A stretch of DNA of 27,437 bases from Gnetum montanum (GCA_015680685.1 MNCI01008292.1:355158-382594); one strand, 5' to 3'; shown: positions 1 through 10,741, counted from the stretch's first letter. The notes: generated by a model not told the origin, from the sequence alone. Numbers and translations: made by a program.

Positions 1-1068
1 AAACTGTTCTTGTACTCATGTGCGGATATTGTGTTTTGTGTGTTGCGACTACTGTAATGTTTCGCAGTGTGCAATAATTTGGCGAACAAATAGTGAATTT
101 TTGGGGAATGGGAATGTATGGGTTAACGACTTGATTTAGTCTTGCAAGGTGGATTGGTGGACATTGCCTCATCTTATTGCCTATGATGAAATGCACTCTC
201 GTACGAGAACTTCTGAGTGTCGTCCTGCAAACACAACTCCAAGGAGACAAGAAAACCATGAGTGAATGAATGAGCTTAGATCTAAATTGCTAGAGGTGAA
301 CAAAAATATTGGGGGCGATTCAGAGCACTGAGTGCGAATGTCGACGATGTTGATGAGATTGTGTGCCGAGGAGGGATGCATTGATTCTGATGAATGAATA
401 TGGCTGTGGAGTGAAGAGTCGGAGATGAATGCGCCGATTTACAGTCTTACGGACTATCAAGGGTTAGTTTTGTGTCGTAACCCGTTGGACATTGCCCGTT
501 TAGCGTCGTGGCAAATGGTACATTGCCAGTTTCGAGTCTTAGCGGACCATGCAGAGGCNACGACGCTAAACGGGCAATGTCCAACGGGTTACGACACAAA
601 ACTAACCCTTGATAGTCCGTAAGACTGTAAATCGGCGCATTCATCTCCGACTCTTCACTCCACAGCCATATTCATTCATCAGAATCAATGCATCCCTCCT
701 CGGCACACAATCTCATCAACATCGTCGACATTCGCACTCAGTGCTCTGAATCGCCCCCAATATTTTTGTTCACCTCTAGCAATTTAGATCTAAGCTCATT
801 CATTCACTCATGGTTTTCTTGTCTCCTTGGAGTTGTGTTTGCAGGACGACACTCAGAAGTTCTCGTACGAGAGTGCATTTCATCATAGGCAATAAGATGA
901 GGCAATGTCCACCAATCCACCTTGCAAGACTAAATCAAGTCGTTAACCCATACATTCCCATTCCCCAAAAATTCACTATTTTTTCGCCAAATTATTGCAC
1001 ACTGCGAAACATTACAGTAGTCGCAACACACAAAACACAATATCCGCACATGAGTACAAGAATAGTTT
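1..1068. repeat. Large near-perfect inverted repeat (palindrome)
   Basis: Positions 1-512 are the reverse complement of 557-1068, around a 44-base spacer (513-556). Paired positions always sum to 1069, so there is no net insertion or deletion between the arms. Only a few mismatches are visible by eye (for example 6/1063, and one in the ggcgaacaaa / ggcgaaaaaa stretch). Arm pairing is still good at position 1, so the left arm may continue outside the window. A single N at 559 lies exactly at the inner edge of the right arm. No protein family is recognisable; the short open frames are mirror images of one another. It may be a fold-back element, a recent inverted duplication, or an assembly join of one sequence with its own reverse complement. 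Confidence 0.9.
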
Positions 1069-1774
1069 TCTTAAAAAAAAAAAAAAAAACGGGACCCTTG
1101 GCACTTGCCATACAAGCCCCAGGCAGGAAGGTATCGGTCTTGAAAATAGGTACTCATGTCAAAAGCGATCAAGAAATATCCTGTTGCATGGCTTTGGCTC
1201 TTCGCTTATAGTTTCCCCAAAGAAGGGTGTTGTTCCTCCAAAGAATGCAAAACATCACCCCGTGGCTTTGGCATTGACAACAAGCTCTCTTGAACACTAA
1301 CTGAGAGCACTGTTCCACCAAAGGATGCGCATCGCAGGCCTGAGTTCCGAGTCTACCAAAAAATGGCTATCGACGAGGACCAGCATGCCGCACACCTGAG
1401 CATCCCATTTCCCCAGCATAATCCCTTGGGGCAGTCACCAATCCCCACATCCCTTCTCTCCTACCAGCTACCAATCTCACCTTTTTCAATCCCATACACT
1501 ACTAAATAGGGTATGATGACGTCTAGTCAAGTGGCAAAGGACAAAACCTTTATCAAGTTGCTTGTGGTGTTTTGCGCTTCTTTTTCGACGCTTCTCAGGT
1601 TGATTCCTCCAAGCGTCAACAAAGAGGGGCCAATGAAACACCACAAAAATTTCGAGTTTGGCACTTGTCCAGCAAGAAACAGGTCCCCGAGACCCTCAGA
1701 CGACCTTGGCTACATTTGGAGTCACACATGGCAATTTTGAGGATCGAAACACTTGGTTTTTACCAAGTGTTGCG
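1069..1774. other. Non-coding stretch with A-tract; no gene seen
   Basis: It begins with a run of 17 A (1073-1089) directly after the palindrome. The rest is mixed-composition DNA with several poorly supported short frames and no recognisable domain. It could be the U3 part of the LTR-like region that follows, but no LTR end was identified. Confidence 0.5.
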
Positions 1775-2140
1775 CCAGCGTCTACGTCCAGCGTATACGC
1801 CCAGCGTCTACGCCTAGCGTATATGCCCAACGTCTACGCCCGATGCCCAGCATACACGCCTCACATGTACACTCATCAGGTGCAACAGGAGCAAGAATTG
1901 AAGCAAGTCGGCGACCAACATTCATCAGCGGGGCGTATACGGCAGCGTCCATCAACGTATACGCCCAGCGTATAAGCCAGCGTCCATCAGCGTATATGCC
2001 CAGCATCCATCAGCGTATACACCAGCGTCCATCAGCGTATACGCCTAGCGTCCACCAAAGTTCACATGCCCAGCAAGTCCAGCATATACGCCCAGCGTAT
2101 ACACTGGCCTGATGTAGGGTATACGCCCAGCGTATACCAT
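1775..2140. repeat. Minisatellite built on GCGTATACGC
   Basis: Imperfect tandem repeats of about 12-24 bases alternate between the word GCGTATACGCCCA and variants such as GCGTCTACGCC and GCGTCCATCA. The core GCGTATACGC is a perfect 10-base palindrome, so the same word appears on both strands. Open frames through it are by-products of the repeat and contain no domain. Confidence 0.8.
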
Positions 2141-2212
2141 ATTTCTAGATTGTACGCACCCGGTCGACACGTCACATGTCTCCCAACCCGATTTTCCCGG
2201 TAAAACCCCACC

Positions 2213-2220
2213 TATAAAAA
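2213..2220 (+). promoter_or_regulatory. TATA box of an LTR-like promoter
   Basis: TATAAAAA follows a C-rich stretch and precedes a region without coding signal, as in the U3/R part of plant LTRs. There is another TATA box at 4212, so this one may belong to a separate, older LTR fragment. No paired LTR copy is visible in the window. Confidence 0.4.
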
Positions 2221-2249
2221 GCTCAGTTTTCCGCGTTTCCAAGGTCGGC

Positions 2250-2368
2250 AAAAATTTACTAGAGCAAACCCCAGAGCAATTACGCTGCAAACCAAAACCT
2301 CTTACGCTNAAAAAATTTACTAGAGCAGACCCCAGAGCAATTACGCTGCAAACCAAAACCTCTTACGC
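2250..2368. repeat. 59-bp direct repeat separated by a single N
   Basis: Copy 1 (2250-2308) and copy 2 (2310-2368) are almost identical; one difference is visible (agcaaacccc against agcagacccc). The only base between them is the N at 2309. This looks like a contig join or an unresolved overlap rather than a biological tandem duplication. Confidence 0.85.
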
Positions 2369-2519
2369 TTACGCTGGAAGTTCTGTACACCGGGCACAGT
2401 CTCTACGCTCCACCTACTGTGCGAACCTGCCGCATCCCTGCACCCACCGGGGCTTTACATTCGCCTTGTGTTCAGCCACAACTGCGTTAGATGGGTGCAC
2501 TACATTTCCACTTCATAAT

Positions 2520-2845
2520 ATAGTTTACAGTTTACAGTTTCTAACTTACAGTTTATGCTGGCTTTTTGCATGTGTTTCTGCTTACGCCTGTTTACATTTA
2601 CGCTTTGATTACGCCGTTTACACCCTGTTTACGTTTTACGCTCTATTTACGACCTGTTTACGCTCTGCGCTCTGTTTACGCCCTACTTACTGTTTACGCT
2701 GTCTACGCCCTGTTTACGCTTTATGTTGTCTACGCTCTGTTTACGCTGTACGCTGTCTACGCCCTGTTTACACTATTACGCTGTTTACACTTTGTTTACA
2801 CCCTGTTTTCACTGTTTGCTCCGTTTTACGCCGGCTGAACCGTTT
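2520..2845. repeat. Minisatellite built on CTGTTTACGCC
   Basis: Degenerate tandem units of about 12-18 bases (GTTTACGC plus CTGT, CCCT or CTCT) fill this stretch. The word TTTACGCC/TTTACGCT recurs many times. It lies about 300 bases downstream of the TATA box at 2213, so it may be transcribed LTR sequence. The open frames across it, rich in Leu, Tyr, Arg and Val, are repeat by-products. Confidence 0.75.
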
Positions 2846-3060
2846 ACGCATAACCCAGCGTATAACACTTCGGTGATGCTTGGGGAAATCCTTGTCTGAT
2901 CCGTGTGTGGACCACCCAAGGTACCCTACCTTCGTGCATTCCAGCTCACCCTCAGGCGAAGGTAGGATCATCTGTGCTCGTCCTGCGATCCCGCGGTCTC
3001 TATTTTTCCTTCCAGCCAGGGACCGAGGATTTCAGGTGGTACAAATACCTCACACTATCA
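2846..3060. other. Non-coding DNA; no gene seen
   Basis: Unique-looking sequence between the minisatellite and the AT-rich LTR-like region. No domain, repeat or signal was recognised. Confidence 0.4.
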
Positions 3061-3467
3061 CTTAAATGTGTACAAGCCATTTAGAAAAATTCAATCATGT
3101 TCATAGTTATTATGGAATTAAATTTTTTCCATTTCATGTAGTTTTCTCTGGATGCCATCAAAACACATCTGAAACACCATAAAATTTTGAGGCACTCTTG
3201 CTTCAACAGGGTCTTGGAACTAAGGAAAGCATTTCCACAAGTGTAGCCTCATGATAGTTTGGCAGGAAATGAAGGCATTGAGATTAGACTATCTAGTCTG
3301 ACAAGTTTTCTATCTCTAGAGTTGGCAGGCCCGATGGACTCTTCGGCTTGCCCACCTGGATAATTCACCCGGCTGATAGTCTACTTAGAAACCATGCTAA
3401 GAGTTGCCGAGAGTGCTTGGCATGAGAAAAATAGTTCAGCAAGTTTTCTAGTTGAAGATTCTTCTAT

Positions 3468-3492
3468 GCTATGCTACGCCACGTAGCATAGC
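3468..3492. repeat. Perfect hairpin, 11-bp arms
   Basis: GCTATGCTACG (3468-3478) pairs with CGTAGCATAGC (3482-3492) around a 3-base loop. It is one of a family sharing the word GCTATGCTA. Confidence 0.85.
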
Positions 3493-3580
3493 AGGCCTTT
3501 GAAAAATCAAACAAGTGTCTGAATACAAGTTTTGGCAAGATGTTTGTGCAAAGCAAAGTTAGAATTCAGCCAACACAGGA

Positions 3581-3602
3581 TGCTACGCTATATAGCGTAG
3601 CA
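3581..3602. repeat. Perfect 22-bp palindrome
   Basis: TGCTACGCTAT is followed directly by its reverse complement ATAGCGTAGCA, with no loop. It belongs to the same word family as the other hairpins. Confidence 0.85.
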
Positions 3603-3784
3603 CAACGTAGCAAGGTTGAAGCACGTAAAGGCTTCTCTACCTAGCCATTTTAGCAAAAGGATTATATTTAATAGCATTATGGTTTCCAAAATTACCCTGT
3701 CTCAGTTAGCACTTAAACCACAAGAAAAGTTTTCTCGCGAAAGTCCACAGTTTTGACAGAAATGCAAGTTACATTGGCTGCTAT

Positions 3785-3814
3785 GCTATGCTACACTATG
3801 TAGTGTAGCATAGC
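3785..3814. repeat. Perfect hairpin, 14-bp arms
   Basis: GCTATGCTACACTA (3785-3798) pairs with TAGTGTAGCATAGC (3801-3814) around a 2-base loop. The arm sequence differs from the other hairpins but stays self-complementary, so both arms changed together. Confidence 0.85.
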
Positions 3815-3923
3815 GTAGCAAAGATGTGCATTAATAAAAATGCTCCAAAGGTTATCCTGGCATGCATCAAGACTTTCGACAAAAGCTAGTGACTCCAACG
3901 TAAGTTTTCTGTTTAAACTAGTG

Positions 3924-4005
3924 GCTACGCTATGCTATGCTACATAGCGTAGCACAACGTAGCAAGCAGCTACACTATGTCAATGTGCTATGCTACATAG
4001 CATAG
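3924..4005. repeat. Two further TAGCATAGC hairpins
   Basis: GCTACGCTATG (3924-3934) pairs with CATAGCGTAGC (3943-3953). CTATGCT (3988-3994) pairs with AGCATAG (3999-4005). Single arms of the same word lie just beyond, for example ggctatgcta near 4011-4020. Confidence 0.8.
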
Positions 4006-4211
4006 TGATTGGCTATGCTAGTTCAATGTTCTTCATTTCTTGCTTGCATTGTTGGCACACCTGATTCTATCATCTCTAGTTTCAACAACATGGTTGTAGC
4101 ATAGCAAGTTCATGATCGGTTTTGCACATCTACGCAGTATGGGCACGTTAGCATCTTGTGGGTTCCATGACATGTGGCACCTAAACCGCATTTCTCCCTT
4201 TCTCTTGGCCC

Positions 4212-4219
4212 TATAAATA
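4212..4219 (+). promoter_or_regulatory. TATA box of element 1 LTR
   Basis: CCCTATAAATACCCC is a textbook plant TATA context. It lies about 500 bases upstream of the PBS-like box, so transcription would start near 4240-4250 and give an R-U5 of roughly 470 bases. Confidence 0.6.
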
Positions 4220-4720
4220 CCCCAACGAACAATGCTCAAAGGGTTGGCATTTTTGACATTAGCACTTTCGAGTTGGCTTTTTTCATTGGCCATCTTGCGT
4301 TGGCTTTTAAGTTTGCATTCAAGAGCATAGTTGGCACGTTCTGAGCATTCTAATTATTCTTGAATTCTCTATGCGCCTCCAGAAAATAAGGCAAAGAATT
4401 GAACCCTTGACCTTGAGGCTATGCATTTTTTTACCTGAGTTTATTCTATTATTTCTTTATTGTTATCACTGTTTGGCATTATTTTCTTTATTCCTGCATT
4501 TATTGTTTATGAATTTTACCTTACGTATTTTGCAATCGAAACAACGTTCAAGTAAGGTTAAGTTACATCGATTAAGTCCCTGTCTGATCGACTAGACCCT
4601 TCAGGGTGCCTCATTTTCATTTTATCTAGCATGGTCCTTGCATGGATTTGGGGTTAAAATATTCACCCTACAACCTCTCAGTGTTTCCAGCCACCAACGT
4701 TTTCAGTTGCTATAGTTTTT

Positions 4721-4740
4721 TTGGCACTAGAAGGAGGGCC
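4721..4740 (+). other. Primer-binding-site-like box of element 1
   Basis: TTGGCACTAGAAGGAGGGCC matches 18 of 20 bases with the box at 22368-22387 that follows the LTR of element 2. It starts with TGG, the expected complement of a tRNA CCA end. I could not assign the rest to a plant tRNA from memory, so the tRNA is left open. The 270 bases after it (4741-5011) show no domain. Confidence 0.55.
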
Positions 4741-5011
4741 TTTTGGTGCCCCTTTTTGTGTCTCATGGGTAGTCCTGCATGCTCTTTGTACCCCACCACT
4801 TATCAATGTAAACATGATACCCTTGTAGTTGTTTACGCAATGTGTGGTACAAGCTAGTCACAATGATGGTACCTTTGGAACCCTGCAAGACGAAAAGCTT
4901 CTGATCGCCTCTTGATCTCTTTGTTTTTCTTGCTCATAAGCCATTTTTAGCCTCATGAAAATGATTCCTCAACCACTACTGTTACTACCTCAAATATTGA
5001 GGTCCCTTTTT

Positions 5012-7325
5012 AGGTTCAAGGCACCACAGGTGCCGAGCAACTACCTAGCTCGGTGGAAGGGCTCACCTGAGAGCTTTGTACAACAAACTAAGCTTTACAA
5101 TTTTCTCTGTGCTAAGGTCTAGGCAAATCTGCCCTTAGATGCCCAAGAACTCGAAGAAAAATGTAGCTTTGAGTTCATTTACAACAATGGAAGGGAATTT
5201 ATTCCCACTCCTGGCATTTCCATTCCTCTTATGCAAATGTATCAGTGGATTTTAGATCAGTTGATATGGATAAGTAGGCCTAGGGAGTAGTGAGACACGA
5301 CATCTCACTGTGATGAGGCATTTCAAGATAGGGAAGAGGAACTGGATTCCTAGTTCCATGGTGGGGGTCAAACTAACCTTGTGACTATCCCTCCCACCCC
5401 ATCCTTCTAGGTGAACCTGCTCTTCATGAATGCTCCCTTCATGATTACATCTATGCTACTGCAAATTGTAGTTTCATTAGCAACGGGTAGCCATGCCATG
5501 CCCTCAGTGTATCGACAGGCCTATTCCTCCATCTTGTTTCCTGGCACTATCCCCCCACAAGCTATTCACCAATCCATTCTTGCATCATACCACACACCAA
5601 TCATGGCTACCCTACCTTACATCCATACAGTACCTACATTGTAGTTGCATACAGTTTCTGCATCCATTCCAGCATCTACACCTATTCCACCATCCCCAAC
5701 CATGTGGTGGACTCCATTCACTTCCCCCTTGCTTCGCAACCTTCACAAATGTTGCACTACACTCACCATCAAATGTACTAGGCCCTACAAATGGTACAAC
5801 CAAGTGCGGGACTGTGGTATGCCCTGCCGATCATGCAAACGACATATCCCATGGCACCACTAGCGGTTGCTGCTCCAACAGCACCACCCACTGGGTGGTG
5901 GACAACACAAGCAACACCTTTCATAGGGGGTGTCCCAATGGCATCGCCTATGAGCTAGGCCATTGCCCCTATCACGCCACCAATGGTGGATGATCCTGCA
6001 ACTCCGTAATCATCTACATCGTCTCTGGGTTTGGACTAGGCATTTTAGCTTATCTAGACCCTTAGTAAAGACATTAAGCATCTAAAAGCTGTTGGTTCTG
6101 ACATGGTACAAGTCGTGGATTTCTACCATGATGATCCCATCAGCCTAGTAGTCCCCATGCTAACATTACCCCTAGGATGCCACTTCCCCAATTTACAAAA
6201 TACAACAGGGAGGGTGATCCCAAGGCACATCTTGTAACATTTAGATCTGAGTCCCTTCTACTACAACAATGGCCACATACCATTATCCGCATCTTTGCTA
6301 TGTATCTGACTGGCAAAGCTTTGGACTAGTACCACGTGCTCCCACACTCTTCTATCTCAACCCTAGAAGAGCTACTAACTCACTTCATAACTTGTTTCAA
6401 GTATAACTTGAGACCAAAAGTTACACTGGATTAGTTAATGAGTGTAAAGCAAGATCCACTAGAAGTAGTCCAGAAATTCATACAACAGTGGAGCGCTACC
6501 CTGAATGAGATTCGTGAGCCCATCACGGAGGTCCATCTGCTGGCCATCTTTAAGGGTGCAGAAAATGACTTCATTAAGTCCAAACTATACTACCTCACTC
6601 CAAAAACTCTTAGTCAAGCTTTTGCCCAGACCAAGAACATACAAGATGCGGCCGAAGCAAGCAAAGATTTGGCCTATGTTGCATACAAGAACATGTTTAT
6701 CAAGAAGGACAAAGATAAGGGAAAGGCAGCAACAACCACAGTAGTTGCTGTGGCAAACGAAGCTAAGCGTAATAACAAGAACAACAAAAAGGTAGCCAAT
6801 GCACCAACTAACCCCATGCCCAACCCAAATAACACCGCTCAACCCTCCACATCGACACCCAAAGTATCCACCCTGCCTAAGCCTAATTTTGAGCATAAAG
6901 ATTACTCTAAATATACCCCACTACCTGTCAAGCCTTTAGAACTTCTGAAGAAATTACTGAGGGCGGGGTACATTCAACACAAGTGGATGTCAGAGGAGGT
7001 AGCCAGAAGGCATAAATGGTATTGTGAGCTCCATAGGAACCCCTACTTGGCTTTTCCCAATGAGCCACTAGTTCCTAAGAATTTTAAGCTAGAACGGTTT
7101 TGTGACTACCATCAACTTTGTGGTCATGAAATAGATTACTATTTGCTATTAAAGGATGACATTCAATGAATGATTGATCAAGGGAAGTTGGTTCTAGATG
7201 AAAGCAACCTCGTGCATCTTGAGAATCAATCTATGGATGTTTACACAAACCCACTTAATACCAATAATGCCAGCTACATCATCAACACTATCAATGTAGA
7301 AAGTAATCCAAAATCACCTCAGTAA
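5012..7325 (+). pseudogene. gag remnant of element 1
   Basis: This is the capsid-type polyprotein of a Gypsy element, spread over three frames. The first part (5012-about 5760) has a Trp- and Tyr-containing N-terminal region (for example FEFIYNNGREFIP) and then a Pro/Ala/Thr-rich stretch with stops. A second frame carries the region before the capsid core (about 5800-6165, with DFYHDDPISL). The core lies in the frame of 6177-7325 and matches the usual plant retrotransposon gag pattern: KYNREGDPKAHL, an Asp-Trp-Tyr-type site now broken by a stop near 6328, then QDPLEVVQKFIQQW and a Lys/Asn-rich linker. A C-terminal Cys/His site reads CDYHQLCGHEIDYY; the last Cys of the usual pattern is Tyr here. 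The frame continues as IDQGKL past a stop at 7167. Confidence 0.8.
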
Positions 7326-7775
7326 CTATTTGTGGTTCGTATGCCTCAACGTAGTCAACCAACACCAGTAGCAAACATTTGCCCCTACACCTTCTATAAA
7401 GAAGACCACACTACCACCGGCACTAACACTACAAACACCATTCATCATCAAGGGGCCAAGCCACTCAACTGCCCCTACCCTACATAAGATGGCACTGTAG
7501 CCTTCTGGTTCAAGGAAATGAGAAGAGTGCTCGACAGGTGAAGTGGAAACAGAATGTACCACCTTAGGTCCTTCCAAGCCTACTACCTTATCCTTTGCAT
7601 CTACGTTTACCTCATCACCAAAAGCTAACACTGCTATGCATGTGCGGTCATTGCCACCTCACTCGAATGCGTTTGACCCAAAACCCGAAAGTTGTTCCTC
7701 CTTAGGAAATTCGTCTCCTGGGACGAATGGAAGAGGAGAAGGGCATTAAACAATAGGATTACGACTCCATTAGGG
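7326..7775 (+). other. gag-protease linker, degraded
   Basis: The stretch continues the polyprotein direction, with Thr/Asn-rich and WFKEM-type segments in shifting frames. No domain is assigned. Plant Gypsy elements normally have a variable linker here. Confidence 0.4.
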
Positions 7776-8440
7776 AAGATCTTGAAAAGGGTCAGGTGAC
7801 TACAACACCTCTATTCATCACAATTCGGGTCAACCAACATAAGATTCGAAGGGTACACGTTGATGATGGGGCTGCTACAAATGTCATCCCATTCCCCATT
7901 GTGGATAAACTAGGTTTGGTAGACCAAATCAAATCCATGACAACATCATATTTAAAGTCATTCAATGGGGTATGAGTCATGGTAAAAGAAATTGTTCACA
8001 TTGACTTTGTGGCAGGGGACTAATTTCCCACAAATGCAACGTTTATTGTGGTGGAAGAGATGCCAGGGTGTAACTTGATCCTTGGAAGGTCTTGGTTAGC
8101 CCAACTTAAGGCTGTCTCTTCATCCATACATCAGGAAATCCATCTATCCTACGTAGGTAGGGAGGTTATGATCCATGGTGATGAGGTGGAAACATAAGTA
8201 ATAAACAATGTAGATATGGAGTAGGGTTCGGAGGTCATAACCTCTAAGAATGAGACACTTGTCTCTATCGACACTAACTATTTGATGAAAGAGCTGGCCC
8301 AAAATGCTGGCTCAAAAAAAAAAACTACATGGGTAGAGTTACCTTTTCAAGTGGAAGACAACGATGTAGAAGAATGCTGCAGTAAAGCCTCTCAGCCTTA
8401 CATCTCACCAAATCCACAATGGATCAGAAAGCAGTTGCGT
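7776..8440 (+). pseudogene. Retropepsin-like protease remnant of element 1
   Basis: This is the aspartic protease that would cut the gag-pol polyprotein. The active-site box reads DDGAATNVIP (7862 onward; the usual form is DSGA or DDGA). About 70 residues later comes the second hallmark, GCNLILGRSWL, matching the ILG-R-W pattern of plant Gypsy proteases. In-frame stops interrupt it (after FNGV near 7973, after VAGD near 8020, and at 8196). Downstream the frame stays partly open (DTNYLMKELAQ, WVELPFQVEDND) up to about 8440 and then ends. The polyprotein does not resume until 14478, 6 kb away. Confidence 0.8.
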
Positions 8441-8544
8441 ATTGCGTAGCAACTCTAGTGCTTCATACCTGGTTAACATTCGTTGTACATTTATTTCTTG
8501 TTTGTTTCACATTTATTCATCTATGCTAGGTTCCTAATTTATTC

Positions 8545-8830
8545 CTTTAATCTGACTACATATTGTCCGTTTACATTACGTCATGGCCTACTAAGTCCTA
8601 AAACTTGCAAAATCCTTTGTTTACATTACACCGCTATGACCCGCTAAGGGACAAAACTGGAAAAATTTTCCATTTACATTAGATCTCTACTTGCTAAGGC
8701 CTAAAACTAGCAAAATTTTCCCTTTGCATCACCCCATAGCCACACTAAGTTCTAAAAATGGCAATGGCCTAAAATGGCCTAAAACTAGTGATGACCCGAA
8801 AAGGCCTAAAACTAAGACAACGAAAAAAGG
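8545..8830. repeat. Tandem array 1 (CTAAAACTAGCAAAA-type)
   Basis: Degenerate units of about 55-75 bases contain ACTAAG or GCTAAG, CCTAAAACT and GCAAAATTTTCC, separated by TTTACATTA. The core resembles the CCTTAAACTA core of arrays 2 and 3. It separates the protease remnant from the 3' end of the minus-strand gene. Confidence 0.65.
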
Positions 8831-8962
8831 TAAAAGTAGATAGCATAGACAATACATAAGCTAGAATAAAATGAATCTTATCATAATTAATTTTCCATTC
8901 AAAGTATCAATTAAATAATGTTTGTAATAGTCTTTCAAAAATATGAATAGGGTCCCTCTCTG

Positions 8963-9051
8963 TCATGCATCATCTCCCTCTGCATCATCTTCCTCTGCAT
9001 CATTGTTCCCATCCTCAGAGGACCTTGCTACCTTGCTTCTTCATCCAGATT
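8963..9051 (-). other. Antisense gene, probable exon 8 (acidic tail)
   Basis: Acceptor ATGATACAG precedes this exon. One frame gives an acidic end (SSEDGNNDAEEDDAEGDDA then TGA at 8965-8963), typical of a charged C-terminus. That frame does not fit the phase left by exon 7; the phase-correct frame stops sooner (GIWMKKQGSKVL). A one-base indel would reconcile them. The 130 bases downstream (8831-8962) are AT-rich, as expected for a 3' UTR, but no certain poly(A) signal was chosen. Confidence 0.5.
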
Positions 9052-9135
9052 CTGTATCATAGAAAATGTAGTCAGCTAGAGTCACAATAAAATCTAGAAT
9101 GAAATAAATTGTTGTACTACAAGAAAGTAACTAAC

Positions 9136-9962
9136 CCAAGAAGGCCCCACGTCTATCTCGGGGGTATGCAATCCAAGCCAATCTCAAGGCATTGCCAGAC
9201 CTCCTCTTCAGTGATGTTCACCCAGTGCCTATCTCCCTAGTAAGTGTTTGCTACAACTTCCTTCTTTTCAATAGCCATCCATCTCGGTGGCCCTAGAGAA
9301 AAGGAGGTAGTGGCAGTCTCATCCGTGGGGAAACTCACTTCCCGTTCTGAGGGTTCACTAACCATCATTTGTTGCATGAACTTGTCATAAGTCCCAGAAG
9401 TGCCAATGACATCTAGGAACACTTCATGAGTATACAACTTAACAGAAGCATCTCAATACTATTTATGGTAGGTGGCACGTTCTAGTTTATACATATGCTT
9501 ATGGTTTTTCTAGGATTTCCCCCACTCGTAAACTCTTGCGCTATAATCTTTTCAATCCTGGTTCTTCTGGGCCAACAAGTCCATTTGCATACGCTATTCA
9601 ATAATCTCATGTGTGGCCTCATTGTTGGGCCGCATGGCTGTCCAATATCTTAGATAATCAATGATAGCCATATGCCAACTACCATCATTGGTATCCCGGG
9701 CTAGAAGGAACTCATTCCTGGAGCAAAGGTCTCCCACCTCAGTAGTCAAATTGGCCTTCTCCTTCTCAAGCTTATGGAACCATTTCCATAGGTCTTCGTT
9801 TACATGCTTGCACTCCCACAGGAAGCATGCCAAGTACAACGCTCATTTGCTAGCCTCATCATATATGCGACAAGGTACTTCGGTCACTTCTGGTGGGAAT
9901 GCAGGCACGACGTCGACTTTGACTACTTGTTTGGGGTCCCACTTGAGGTAAGAGGTTGTCGA
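9136..9962 (-). other. Antisense gene, exon 7 (charged, helical)
   Basis: The acceptor is TGTGCAG at 9963 and the donor is GTTAGT at 9135. It reads for about 275 codons with seven stops. It starts SYLKWDPKQVVKVDV, then LYLACFLWECKHVNEDLW, then a charged stretch likely to be helical or coiled coil (KLEKEKANLTTEVGDL), then TSGTYDKFMQQMMVSEPSE and a Trp-rich end (WVNITEEEVWQCLEIG). No family was recognised. Two sub-frames of 81 and 66 codons stay open. The phase from exon 6 fits only if exon 6 uses the alternative donor GTGGGT. Confidence 0.65.
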
Positions 9963-10042
9963 CTGCACACAAAAATGCATTAGTCATAGTAGCGTAGAAA
10001 TGTTTAGCAATCCGAAAAGCCTAGCATAGCTACTTCACTCAC

Positions 10043-10156
10043 CCACTTCTAGATCAATTTGCCTTAGACGATCGATCATGTTGTCGACCACCCATTGCAT
10101 GAACGCAAACTTATCAAGGGTCTCAGCCCATGGTCATAGGTGGATTGAAAAAGGTC
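10043..10156 (-). other. Antisense gene, exon 6
   Basis: A short exon between acceptor ACTGTAG and donor GTGAGT (alternative donor GTGGGT a few bases earlier). It reads ETLDKFAFMQWVVDNMIDRL with one TGA before it. The phase with exon 5 is exact (1+2). The sequence is amphipathic; no family was recognised. Confidence 0.65.
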
Positions 10157-10264
10157 CTACAGTATCAAAAACAGTGTCTGATACATAGAAAAATCTGTTA
10201 CTTATGATCAAGAGGACTATAATAAAGCTCATGAGTAACGCAAATGACATTGTTAAGCTCCTAC

Positions 10265-10741
10265 CTAGCAAACCCTCAGGGGTGATAGCAGGAGGGTCGT
10301 CCATTGACAAACTGTCAAACATGTGGTCCAACTAACTAGCATCAAGTTGTAGCTCCCCTTCTTCTAGCTGACTTAACATTATGGTAGTTACCTCTACGCT
10401 CATCTGCTCCTTTGGTGCTAAACTACATTTAGCAAAGAGATCATCGGCAGAGGTCCCTTCCTGGTTGACATGGGCCTCTTCTTTATTCGCTGGGGCCCTT
10501 CTTTCTATGGCACCAACATTTTCCTCATTAGCATGGGAGTCCTCCTCATCGACAGAAACATCCTCCTCATCAGTAGGAGCATTTTCCTCATCGATGGGAG
10601 CCCCTTCCTTTGCAACAGGAGCCCCTTCTTTGTTGACCAGGGCCCTTTCCTTTGTGGCTGGGGCCCCTGCATCTTTATTAGCTGCCCCCATTTTGGGGGC
10701 CGTCACCTCTTCTCCTTCTTCCTCTCCCTCTTCTTCCTTTG
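10265..10741 (-). other. Antisense gene, exon 5 (acidic repeat exon)
   Basis: The exon opens with a run of Glu (KEEEGEEEGEE) and then a degenerate repeat of about 7-8 residues with the pattern (A/G)AP-(T/V/I)-(K/D)EE, such as EGAPVAKEGAPIDEENAPTD. It ends with MDDPPAITPEGLL before donor GTAGGA. It is interrupted by one TAG (10334-10332). Such repeats are low complexity and probably disordered. The plus-strand frames opposite it (rich in Ser, Phe and Ala) are shadows. Confidence 0.7.

Larger units (their letters stand above)
3061..4717 (+). mobile_element. Probable 5' LTR of element 1
   Basis: The stretch lies directly upstream of a PBS-like box (4721-4740) and a gag remnant. It has a good TATA box (4212-4219) about 500 bases before its end, as expected for U3-R-U5. 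It contains no coding frame with a domain, but holds at least five hairpins built on GCTATGCTA/TAGCATAGC. The left border is a guess because no matching 3' LTR is in the window, and the exact right border (near TTGCTATAG, about 4710-4717) lacks a clear terminal CA. The placement relies on the PBS-like box and TATA position, not on LTR pairing. Confidence 0.5.

Noticed and set aside
425-644. Pair of 65-codon frames containing an undefined residue
   Set aside because: They are mirror images of one another across the palindrome centre and pass through the N. There is no evidence of coding.
1753-2112. Open frames across the GCGTATACGC region
   Set aside because: They are products of the minisatellite on both strands.
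2466-2876. Open frames rich in Leu, Tyr, Arg and Val
   Set aside because: They are translation of the GTTTACGC minisatellite; every frame there gives similar repeats.
5493-5993. Plus-strand open frame of 166 codons, rich in His, Cys, Pro and Thr
   Set aside because: It is an off-frame reading of the gag N-terminal region. Gag-like blocks lie in the other two plus frames, and no domain is seen in this one.
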